A stretch of 64,000 bases of DNA from Ephydatia muelleri. Its lineage: Eukaryota; Porifera; Demospongiae; Spongillida; Spongillidae. Position numbers and translations under genes: made by a program. Within the stretch, counting starts at the first letter, position 1; each line of letters begins with the position of its first letter. Of the stretch, positions 36,001 to 47,994 are shown piece by piece. Below the pieces are notes generated by a model that ran no database searches, was not told where the DNA came from, and worked only from the letters and a program-made list of their open reading frames with translations. The stretch covers positions 10,959,956 to 11,023,955 of the forward strand of contig JABACO010000007.1 of assembly GCA_013339895.1 (NCBI GenBank). The letters are read 5' to 3'.

Positions 36001-39000
36001 TGTTTTTAGTGTGTGTTTGTAGTAAATTACTAGGAAAAGATGTGGAATGGTGGAGTGGGTGGGAGAGTGGAGGAGTGTGTTTTGGTCAGTGGAGAAGAAA
36101 GGGGGCAGTGGGGGAACCTGACATGTACTGTTTGGTCTGGGGACTAGCTTGGCAAGAGGTGTGAAAGGCAGTGTCATAGCAGAATTTGTCACACACACAC
36201 ACACACAAACCCCCCCCCCCCCCCCCCCCCCCCCCTTCTCCTCTAGAAGTGTCCCGCTGGACAGAATTTGCTTGCGGATTCTGTCCTGGGGGCCACTATT
36301 CGCTAGCCTGTAATTTCCACTTCACAGAATATGTCCCTCCCATATTACAAGGGCAGATTGTATCTCCATCTCATGTTGTGGCACTATCTCATGTCCCATG
36401 TCATGGTACTATCTCCATCCCATGTCATGGTACTATCTCCATCCCATGTCATGGTACTATCTCCATCCCATGTCATGGTACTATCTCCACCCCATGTCAT
36501 GGTACTATCTCCATCCCATGTCATGGTACTATCTCCATCCCATGTCATGGTACTATCTCCATCCCATGTCATGGTACTATCTCCATCCCATGTCATGGTA
36601 CTATATCCATCCCATGTCATGGTACTATCTCCATCCCATGTCATGGTACTATCTCCATCCCATGTCATGGTACTATCTCCATCCCATGTCATGGTACTAT
36701 CTCCATCCCATGTCATGGTACTATCTCTATCCCATGTCATGGTACTATCTCCATCCCATGTCATGGTACTATCTCCATCCCATGTCATGGTACTATCTCC
36801 ACCCCATGTCATGGTACTATCTCCATCCCATGTCATGGTACTATCTCCATCCCATGTCATGGTACTATCTCCATCCCATGTCATGGGTACTATATCCATC
36901 CCATGTCATGTCAGTCTGAAATTATCAGATTATGTGGTACTGTATGGTTTCTTTATGTGGGTTGTGTCATGTACATCCCACTGCAAGATAAGAAGTGGGA
37001 GGGGTGTCTAATAAATCCAGTCATTGAATTCTATAGTGGTGTGTGGTAACCATGGTAGCAAAATATGTGTAGCTTGTTTTATAAAATACATTCAATCCAC
37101 TTTCCACCTCTCATGCCTCCTCCCCATCCCAACCTCTTCTCCCACATCTGCACACCTTTCCACCCCAACCACTCATCTGTGATCCAATTTGTTTGTTACT
37201 CATCTGTGGGTGTGTCCTCTGTGGCTATCATAATGAGTCATTGTGTGATGTGATGTTTCTGGAATGTCCATAATCATATCTTCATCTCTTCAGAATGGAG
37301 AGTCATCACTGATGATGGCATGTTGGTATGGCCATGCAGAGGTTGTGAGGATGTTGTTATCAGCTGGGGCACATATTAAAAAGGTAAGTAATACCAACCC
37401 AGCCCAATGACCCTTGGTGACTTGTATCCTGATGTGAGGTTGTACTCAGAGGTGTAGACTTAATTATGTCCTGGGGAGGAGGGGGACACATCGAGGGTGA
37501 GATGGGAGGAGAGAGGGGGAGGAGTGTGAGGACATATAGGGAAGGTAGGAGGGGGTGAGGAGGGAATGATGGGAGGTGAAACAGAGGGTGGTATGCAATA
37601 GAGGGGGAGGGTCAGATGGAGATTATTGACATGTACATGTGATGTCTGTTGTACCAGCTCCAAGGACCATTGTTAGACTGAGTATGGGTACAGTATTGTA
37701 TGGTTTCTTTTGGTTGATTGCCTTGTATGTGCCACTTCACTTATTTGTGTACTGTACATGTAGCATATAACGCATGGGGTGTGGTGTGTAGTAACTATGG
37801 TTACATGCATGTGTTTTTAGTGTGCGTTTGTAGTAAATTACTAGGAGAAGATGTGGAATGGTGGAGTGGGTGGGAGAGTGGAGGAGTGTGTTTTGGTGAG
37901 TGGAGAAGAAAGGGGGCAGTGGGGGAACCTGACATGTACTGTTTGGTCTGGGAACTAGCTTAGCAAGAGGTGTGAAAGGCAGTGTGATAGCAGAATTTGT
38001 CACACACACCCCCCCCCCCCCCCTTCTCCTCTAGAAGTGTCCCACTGGACAGAATTTGCTTGCGGATTCTGTCCTGGGGACTACTATTCGCTAGCCAGTA
38101 TTTTCCACTCACAGAATATGTCCCTCCCATAATGCAAGGGCAGATTGTATCTCCATCTCATGTTGTGGCACTATCTCATGTCCCTGGTACTATCTCCATC
38201 CCATGTCATGGTACTATCTCCAACTCATGTCATGGTACTATCTCCATCCCATGTGATGGTACTATCTCCATCCCATGTCATGGTACTATCTCCACCCCAT
38301 GTCATGGTACTATCTCCATCCCATGTCATGGTACTATCTCCACCCCATGTCATGGTACTATTTCCATCCCATGTCATGTCAGTCTGACATTATCAGATGA
38401 TGTGGTACTTTATGGTTTCTTTATGTGGGTTGTGTCATGTACATCCCACTGCAAGATAAGAAGTGGGAGGGGTGTCTAATAAATCCAGTCATTGAATTCA
38501 ATAGTGGTGTGTGGTAACCATGGTAACAAAATATGTGTAGCTTGTTTTATAAATCTCATTCAATCCACTTTCAACCTCTCATGCTTTCTCCCCAGCCCAA
38601 CCTCTTCTCCCACATCTGCACACCTTTCCACTCCAACCACTCATGTGTGATCCAATTTGCTCATCTGTGGGTGTGTCCTCTGTGGCTATCATAATGAGTC
38701 ATTGTGTGATGTGATGTTTCTGGAATGTCCATAATCATATCTTCATCTCTTCAGTATGGAAAATCTGAACTGATGAGGGCATGTGAGAATGGCCATGCAG
38801 AGGTTGTGAGGATGTTGTTATCTGCTGGGGCACATATTAATGATCAGTATGAGGTAAGTAATACCAGTCCAGCCCAATGACCCTTGGTGACTTGTATCCT
38901 GATGTGAGGCGGTACTCAGAGGTGTAGACTTTATTTAAATTATGTCCTGGGGAGGAGGGGGACACATCGAGGGTGAGATGGGAGGAGAGAGGGGGAGGAG

Positions 39001-42000
39001 AGTGAGGACATATAGGGAAGGTAGGAGGGGGTGAGGAGGGTGATGGGAGGTGAAACAGAGGGTGGTATGCAATAGAGGGGGAGGGGCAGATGGGGATTGT
39101 TGACATGTACATGTGATGTCTGTAGTACCAGCTCCAAGGACCATTGTTAGACTGGGTATGGGTACAGTATTGTACGGTTTCTTTTGGTTGATTGCCTTGT
39201 ATGTGCCACTTCACTTATTTGTGTACTGTACATGTAGCATGTAACGCATGGGGTGTGGTGTGTTGTAACTATGGTTACATGCATGTGTTTTTAGTGTGCG
39301 TTTGTAGTATATTACTAGGAGAAGATGTGGAATGGTGGAGTGGGTGGGAGAGTGGAGGAGTGTGTTTTGGTCAGTGGAGAAGAAAGGGGGCAGTGGGGGA
39401 ACCTGACATGTACTGTTTGGTCTGGGGACTAGCTTGGCAAGAGGTGTGAAAGGCAGTGTCATAGCAGAATTTGTCAACCCCCCCCCCCCCCCCCCCCCCC
39501 CCCCCTTCTCCTCTAGAAGTGTCCCGCTGGACAGAATTTGCTTGCGGATTCTGTCCTGGGGGCCACTATTCGCTAGCCTGTAATTTCCACTTCACAGAAT
39601 ATGTCCCTCCCATATTACAAGGGCAGATTGTATCTCCATCTCATGTTGTGGCACTATCTCATGTCCCATGTCATGGTACTATCTCCATCCCATGTCATGG
39701 TACTATCTCCATCCCATGTCATGGTACTATCTCCATCCCATGTCATGGTACTATCTCCACCCCATGTCATGGTACTATCTCCATCCCATGTCATGGTACT
39801 ATCTCCATCCCATGTCATGGTACTATCTCCATCCCATGTCATGGTACTATCTCCATCCCATGTCATGGTACTATCTCCATCCCATGTTGTGGTACTATCT
39901 CCATCCCATGTCATGTCAGTCTGACATTATCAGATGATGTGGTACTGTATGGTTTCTTTATGGTTGGGTTGTGTCATGTACATTTCACTGCAAGATAAGA
40001 AATGGGAGGGGTGTCTAATAAATCCAGTCATTGAATTCAATAGTGGTGTGTGGTAACCATGGTAGCAAAATATGTGTAGCTTGTTTTATAAATCTCATTC
40101 AATCCACTTTCCACCTCTCATGCCTCCTCCCCATCCCAACCTCTTCTCCCACATTTGTACACCTTTCCACCCCAACCACTCATCTGTGATCCAATTTGTT
40201 TGTTACTCATCTGTGGGTGTGTCCTCTGTGGCTATCATAATGAGTCATTGTGTGATGTGATGTTTCTGGAATGTCCATAATCATATCTTCATCTCTTCAG
40301 AATGGAGAGTCATCACTGATGATGGCATGTTGGCATGGCCATGCAGAGATTGTGAAGATGTTGTTATCAGCTGGGGCACATACATGTATTAATGATAAGA
40401 ATAAGGTAAGTAATACCAGCCCAGCCCAATGACCCTTGGTGACTTGTATCCTGATGTGAGGCTGTACTCAAAGGTGTAGACTTAATTATGTCCTGGGGAG
40501 GAGGGGGACACATAGAGGGTGAGATGGGAGGAGAGAGGGGGAGGAGTGAGAGGACATATTGGGAAGGTAGGAGGGGGTGAGGAGGGAATGATGGGAGGTG
40601 AAACAGAGGGTGGTATGCAATAGAGGGGGAGGGGCAGATGGGGATTGTTGACATGTACATGTGATGTCTGTAGTACCAGCTCCAAGGACCATTGTTAGAC
40701 TGAGTATGGGTACAGTATTGTATGGTTTCTTTTGGTTGATTGCCTTGTATGTGCCACTTCACTTATTTGTGTACTGTACATGTAGCATGTAACGCATCGG
40801 GTGTGGTGTGTTGTAACTATGGTTACATGTATGTGTTTTTAGTGTGCGTTTGTTGTAAATTACTAGGAGAAGATGTGGAATGGTGGAGTGGGTGGGAGAG
40901 TGGAGGAGTGTGTTTTGGTCAGTGGAGAAGAAAGGGAGCAGTGGGGGAACCTGACATGTACTGTTTGGTCTGGGGAATAGCTTGGCAAGAGGTGTGAAAG
41001 GCACTTGTCATAGCAGAATTTGTCACCCCCCCCCTCCCCCCCCCCCCCCCCCCCCCCTTCTCCTCTAGGAGTGTCCCGCTGGACAGAATTTGCTTGCGGA
41101 TTATGTCCTGGGGGCCACTATTCGCTAGCCTGTATTTTCCACTTCACAGAATATGTCCCTCCCATAATACAAGGGCAGATTGTATCTCCATCTCATGTTG
41201 TGGCACTCTCTCATGTCCCATGTCATGGTACTATCTCCATCCCATGTCATGGTACTATCTCCATCCCATGTCATGGTACTATCTCCATCCCATGTCATGG
41301 TACTATCTCCATCCCATGTCATGGTACTATCTCCACCCCATGTCATGGTACTATCTCCATCCCATGTAATGGTACTATCTTCATCCCATGTCATGGTACT
41401 ATCTCCATCCCATGTCATGGTACTATCTCCATCCCATGTCATGGTACTATCTCCATCCCATGTCATGGTACTATCTCCATCCCATGTCATGGTACTATCT
41501 CCATCCCATGTCATGGTACTATCTCCATCCCATGTCATGTCAGTCTGACATTATCAGATGATGTGGTGTGTACTTTATGTTTGGGTTTTGTCATGTACAT
41601 CCCACTGCAAGATAAGAAGTGGGAGGGGTGTCTAATAAATCCAGTCATTGAATTCAATAGTGGTGTGTGGTAACCATGGTAACAAAATATGTGTAGCTTG
41701 TTTTATATAACTCATTCAATCCACTTTCAACCTCTCATGCCTCCTCCCCAGCCCAACCTCTTCTCCCACATCTGCACACCTTTCCACCCCAACCACTCAT
41801 TTGTGATCCAATTTTTTGGTTACTCATCTGTGGGTGTGTCCTCTGTGACTATCATAATGAGTCATTGTGTGATGTGATGTTTCTGGAATATCCGTAATCA
41901 TATCTTCATCTCTTCAGTATGGAGATTCATCACTGATGATGGCATGTAGGTATGGCCATGCAGAGGTTGTGAAGATGTTGTTATCAGCTGGGGCACATAT

Positions 42001-45000
42001 TAATGATCAGAATATGGTAAGTAATACCAACCCAGCCCAATGACCCTTGGTGACTTGTATCCTGATGTGAGGCTGTACTCAAAGGTGTAGACTTAATTAT
42101 GTCCTGGGGAGGAGGGGGACACATAGAGGGTGAGATGGGAGGAGAGAGGGGAGGAGTGTGAGGACATATAGGGAAGGTAGGAGGGAATGATGGGAGGTGA
42201 AACAGAGAGTGGTATGAAATAGAGGGGAGGGGCAGATGGGGATTGTTGACATGTACATGTGATGTCTGTAGTACCAGCTCCAAGGACCATTGTTAGACTG
42301 GGTATGGGTACAGTATTGTACGGTTTCTTTTGGTTGATTGCCTTGTATGTGCCACTTCACTTATTTGTGTACTGTACATGTAGCATATAACGCATGGGGT
42401 GTGGTGTGTAGTAACTATGGTTACATGCATGTGTTTTTAGTGTGTGTTTGTAGTAAATTACTAGGAGAAGATGTGGAATGGTGGAGTGGGTGGGAGAGTG
42501 GAGGAGTGTGTTTTGGTGAGTGGAGAAGAAAGGGAGCAGTGGGGGAACCTGACATGTACTGTTTGGTCTGGGGACTAGCTTGGCAAGAGGTGTGAAAGGC
42601 AGTGTCATAGCAGAATTTGTCACCCCCCCCCCCCCCTACTTCTCTTCTAGAAGACAGAATTTGCTTTCGGATTCTGTCCTGGGGGCCACTATTCGCTAGC
42701 CTGTATTTTCCACTTCACAGAATATGTCCCTCCCATATTACAAGGGCAGATTGTATCTCCATCTCATGTTTTGGCACTATCTCATGTCCCATGTAATGGT
42801 ACTGTCTACATCCCATGTCATGGTACTATCTCCACCCCATGTCATGGTACTATTTCCATCCCATGTCATGGTACTATCTCCATCCCATGTCATGGTACTA
42901 TCTCCACCCCATGTCATGGTACTATCTCCATCCCATGTCATGGTACTATCTCCACCCCATGTCATGGTACTATCTCCATCCCATGTCATGGTACTATCTC
43001 CACCCCATGTCATGGTACTATCTCCACCCCATGTCATGGTACTATCTCCATCCCATGTCATGTCAGTCTGACATTATCAGATGATGTGGTACTGTATGTT
43101 TTCTTTTTGTGGGTTGTTTCATGTACATCCCACTGCAAGATAAGAAGAGGGAGGGGTGTCTAATAAATCCAGTCATTGAATTCAATAGTGGTGTGTGGTA
43201 ACCATGGTAACAAAATGTGAACAGTACAGTAGCTTGTTTTATGAAACACTATTGCATCATTCAGTCCACTTTCCACCTCTCATGCCTCATCCCCAGCCCA
43301 ACCTCTTCTCCCACATCTGCACACCTTTCCACTCATCTTTGATCCAATTTGTTTGTTACTCATCTGTGGGTGTGTCCTCTGTGGCTATCTTACTGTGTAA
43401 TTGTGTGATGTGATGTTTCTGGAATGTCCATAATCATATCTTCATCTCTTCAGGATGGATGGTCATCACTGATGATGGCATGTAGGAATGGCCGTGCAGA
43501 GGTTGTGAAGATGTTGTTATCAGCTGGGGCACATGTTAATCATCAGAATAAGGTAAGTTGTACCAGCCCAATGACCCTTGGCATCTTGAATCCTGATGTG
43601 AGGCTGTACTCAGAGGTGTAGACTTAATTATGTCGTGGGGAGGAGGGGGAGACATACCTGTAGAGGGTGTGATGGGAGGAGAGAGGGGGAGGACATGGGG
43701 AAGGTAGGAGGGGGTGAGGAGGGAATGGAGGTGAGGTTGGAGAGGAGGAGAACCTGGGATGGTGAGAACTGTGAGTATTCTCTTATAATGATGGGTCTGA
43801 GAACTAGATCAAGAAAAGGCTAGGAGGGGGGTTGGGTTTTTACCAGCAAAGCGGAATTGTTGTCATGTACATGTGATGTCTGTATTACCAACCATTGTAG
43901 GATTTGTGTACACTCTTCTATGGTTTCTTTTGGTCTGTTGTGCCTTGTACTTGCCAATTCACATTTATTTGTGTACTATACATGCATATCTGGGTGTGAT
44001 GTGTGCAGGTAACCATGGTTACATGCATGTTTAGTGTGCGTTTATTGCAAATTACTAGGAGATGTGGAATGGGGGAGGGGGAGGAGTGTGCGTTTGGTGA
44101 GTGAAGAGAAAGGGAGTGGGGGAACATGACATGTACTGTTTGGTTTGGGGACTAGCTTGGCAAGAGGTGTGAAAGGCAGTGTCATAGCAGAATTTGTCAC
44201 CCCCTTTCCTCTAGGAGTGTCCCGCTGGACAGAATTTGCTGCGGATTCTGTCCTGGGGGCCACTATTCGCTAGCCTGTATTTGTAGTATTGTAGAATATG
44301 TCCCCTCTACTCATAATCTTTGTGTTTATGAGCATGTATCTATGTTCATTTATAACAACTCATGAGTGCCAAAACCAGCAACCGATAGCAACAATAGTAG
44401 CGAAGTATCTATGTTCATATATAAATGTCAAAGAAACAGCCTCATGTATTGAGTGCAAAGGGACAGAGCCATCTTGTTTTCTTCTGCTGCCTCGTCATGT
44501 CAGGAGATTGCCAATGCACACATCACCATGGAAGCGTTCTTTCCAGAGGCTGCAGCAAATCATAGTGATGTCTGGTACACTGTAGTTGTGGCATGATGAG
44601 CTAACAATAATGATACATGCATGCAAATGTGCTACACACTATAACCGTTACATAATTGTATTTAAATATTGCATCTTTATAATATAATATGCATTGTGCA
44701 CTGGTGCACCAAACCTTCTATACAAATCATCTTTCTCTTATGGAATAGAACCTGAATGCAATTAAATGTGACCCAAAGACTTATATACACCATGCAACTT
44801 ACCTAAGTGGGGAATGGACAGTAGTAGGAGTGCTGTTGGAATGGACTGTAGCGGAGGGCTGATGAAGAGGCTGGTAGAATGGACTGTAGTGGAGTGGCTC
44901 AAATAGGAATGGTGGACTTGGCTGCTTTTAACGCAATTTTATATCAGCATATGGGTCAGTTTCCGAGAAAATTAAATGTGGCTACAGTATACATATAAAA

Positions 45001-47959
45001 AGTTATAAAAATGCTTTACGTTTGATTCGCTAAAACTCCGTAACGGTTTATGCTATCAACTTCCTATTTTCTACAGTTCCATACTACACCATTTCTCTGC
45101 CGTAAATTACTTTTGGGGGTCTTGCACTTGCTCCGTGCTTGTATTGCAATGTCTGATACCCCACAACGTATGAACTCGTCATAACTTTCGGCAGGAGTAA
45201 TCAAATCGCTTCAAATTCGGTTTGTAGGTAGAGGGGTCCTACAGCTATTGATTTGTTCTGTTCGTTAATTTAGACTCTATTCATTTTGGAGATACAGGTG
45301 TGCAAAGCTAATGCACATTTCCTGCTCGATTTGCCCAGGCAACCCTAGTTCCATTCTCCCATTCTGCATGAATATTAATCACTTCCTTGTTCCGCCCATT
45401 CTCTGCCTTAAACTCAGACTCAGTGTCTGTTTTTTGTTGTTTTGTTTTATTATCTGAGGCTATACAGGTCAAAGAAGATGAGTTATCACTTCGTATGACG
45501 ATTGTACCGATTTAACGGATCCAAATGAATGGTTGTCAGATGGTTGTCGCCACCTCCCACGTCGCGGAGCGCATAAGGAATTTTTTTTCCTAGTCACTCG
45601 CATCACCGTTCGGTACCTAGTAGTGTATTATAAAGCTTTCCCACATTCGCTTGCTTAACTTCGTTCCTGTCACGCCCACTCGGCTACACTGCAGGGATGC
45701 TACAACTTAGCTCACATAGCACGTGAACATGCACTACGCACTTGCATTGTTACCTTCCACACACCTACCTACTGTATCTTTACACACACAAACACACCCA
45801 CGCCACACACACACACACACAGACAGAGACTGGGCTTGTACCACTGCAATGACTTTGGGTTCTTATTCATATTGTTTTCACAAATCGTACACGTGCATGA
45901 CACCTGTGCACACACACACATGCATACACAACACACACACACACACACTAACTGGGCTTTAATAACTTGCAGAGACTATGGGTTCTTATTTCTCCTATTG
46001 TTTTTACAAATCGTACATGTGCACGAATGTACATCCCTGTGCACACACACACACACACTCACACAGACTGGGCTTGTACCACTTGCTGTGACATTGGTTC
46101 TTATTTCTCACACTGTATTCACAAAGCATGTACATGTGCAAGAACACACTTGCATTGTTATGTAAATAGCCCGTACACCATATTCGTCACAAACACACAC
46201 ACACACACACATGTGCACACACACACAGACTGGGCTTGTACCGCTTGCAGTGACTTTGGGTTCTTACTTCTCTCACTGTCTTTACAAAGCGTACATGTGC
46301 ATGAATGAACACAAATATACACATGTGCACACACATGTACACACAGTACCACTTGCTGAGACTTTGCCCAGGTGAAAAAAACGGCTGGTGGAATGGACTG
46401 TAGTGGAGGGCTTATGGAGAGGCTGGTGGAATGGACTGTAGTGGAGGGCTGATGGAGAGGCTGGTGGAATGGACTGTAGTGGGGGGCTGATGGAGAGGCT
46501 GGTGGAATGGACTATAGTGGAGGGCTGATGGAGAGGCTGGTGGAATGGACTGTAGTTGAGGGCTGATGGAGAGGCTGGTGGAATGGACTGTAGTGGAGGG
46601 TTGATGGAGAGGCTGGTGGAATGGACTGTAGTGGAGGGCTGATGGAGAGGCTGGTGGAATGGACTGTAGTGGGGGGATGATGAAGAGGCTGGTGGAATTG
46701 ACTGTAGTGGAGGGCTGATGGAGAGGCTGGTGGAATGGACTGTAGTGGAGGGATGATGAAGAGGCTGGTGGAATGGACTGTAGTGGAGGGCTGATGAAGA
46801 GGCTGGTGGAATGGACTGTAGTGGAGGGCTGATGGAGAGGCTGGTGGAATGGACTGTAGTGGGGGGATGATGAAGAGGCTGGTAGAATGGACTGTAGTGG
46901 AGGGCTGATGGAGAGGCTGGTGGAATGGACTGTAGTGGAGGGCTGATGGAGAGGCTGGTGGAATGGACTGTAGTGGGGGGTTGATGGAGAGGCTGGTGGA
47001 ATGGACTGTAGTGGAGGGATGATGGAGAGGCTGGTGGAATGGACTATAGTGGAGGGCTGATGGAGAGGCTGGTGGAATGGACTGTAGTGGAAGGATGATG
47101 GAGAGGCTGGTGGAATGGACTGTAGTGGAGGGCTGGCTGATGGAGAGGCTGGTGGAGTGGACTGTAGTGGAGGGATGATGGAGAGGCTGGTGGAATGGAC
47201 TGTAGTGGAGGGCTGATGGAGAGGCTGGTAGAATGGACTGTAGTGGAGGGTTGATGAAGAGGCTGGTGGAATGGACTCAGTTCATTCCACCAGCTTCTCC
47301 ATCAGTGGAGTGGCTCAAATAGGAATGGTGGACTTGGCTGCGTTTGACGCATTTTTAAATCAGCATAAGGGTCAGTTTCCGAGAAAATGAAAAGTGGCTA
47401 CAGTATGTACATGTATATAAAAAGTTATAAAAATGCTTCACGTTTGAATCGCTAAAACTCCATAACGGTTTATGCTATCAACTTCCTATTTTCTACACTT
47501 CATACTACACCATTTCTCTACCGTAAAATACTTTGGGGGTCTTTCACTTGCTCCGTGCCCGTATTGCAATGTCAGATACCCCACAGGGTATGAACCCGTC
47601 ATAACTTTCGGCAGGAGTAATCAAATCGCTTCAAATTCGGTTTGTAGGTAGAGGGGTCCTACAGCTATTGATTTGTTCTGTTCGTTGTTTTAGACTCTAT
47701 TCGTTTCGGAGATACAGGTGTGCAAAGCTACTGCACATTTCCTGCTCGATTTGCCCACGCACTCCTTTCTCCCATTCCGCATGAATATTAATCACTTCCT
47801 TGTTCCGCCCATTCTCCGTCTTAAACTAAGCTACATACATGTACACTGCAGGGATGCTATAACTTAGCTCACATAGCACGTGAACATGCACTACGCACTT
47901 GCATTGTTACCTGCCACACACCTACCTACTGTATCTTTGCACACACAAACACACCCACG

Positions 47960-47994
<35 letters not shown>

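Larger units (their letters stand above)
33182..44300 (+). repeat. Seven tandem 1.5-1.8-kb units, each with one ankyrin exon
   Basis: Ankyrin exon starts at 33744, 35466, 37294, 38755, 40301, 41918 and 43454 give steps of 1722, 1828, 1461, 1546, 1617 and 1536 bp. Each unit repeats the same order: 24-bp minisatellite, TCAGTCTGACATTATCAGAT, GTGTGGTAACCATGGTA, a pyrimidine-rich stretch, the exon, a GGGGAGGAGGGGGA purine run, ATGTACATGTGATGTCTGT, and a poly-C or CA tract before TTCTCCTCTAG. Intron sequence is almost as conserved as the exon, which indicates recent duplication or gene conversion. The last unit decays after about 43,560. Confidence 0.95.

Noticed and set aside
34412-37049. Long open frames (up to 287 codons) repeating HGTISIPC, SWYYLHPM or MTWDGDST on both strands
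   Set aside because: They are frames through the 24-bp minisatellite, open on both strands because the unit is a multiple of three without stops. They are not annotated as genes; only the possible cryptic exon is raised as a finding.
33182-43065. Regular short repeats resembling a CRISPR array
   Set aside because: The units are contiguous with no unique spacers, lie in introns of an animal gene and vary like a minisatellite.
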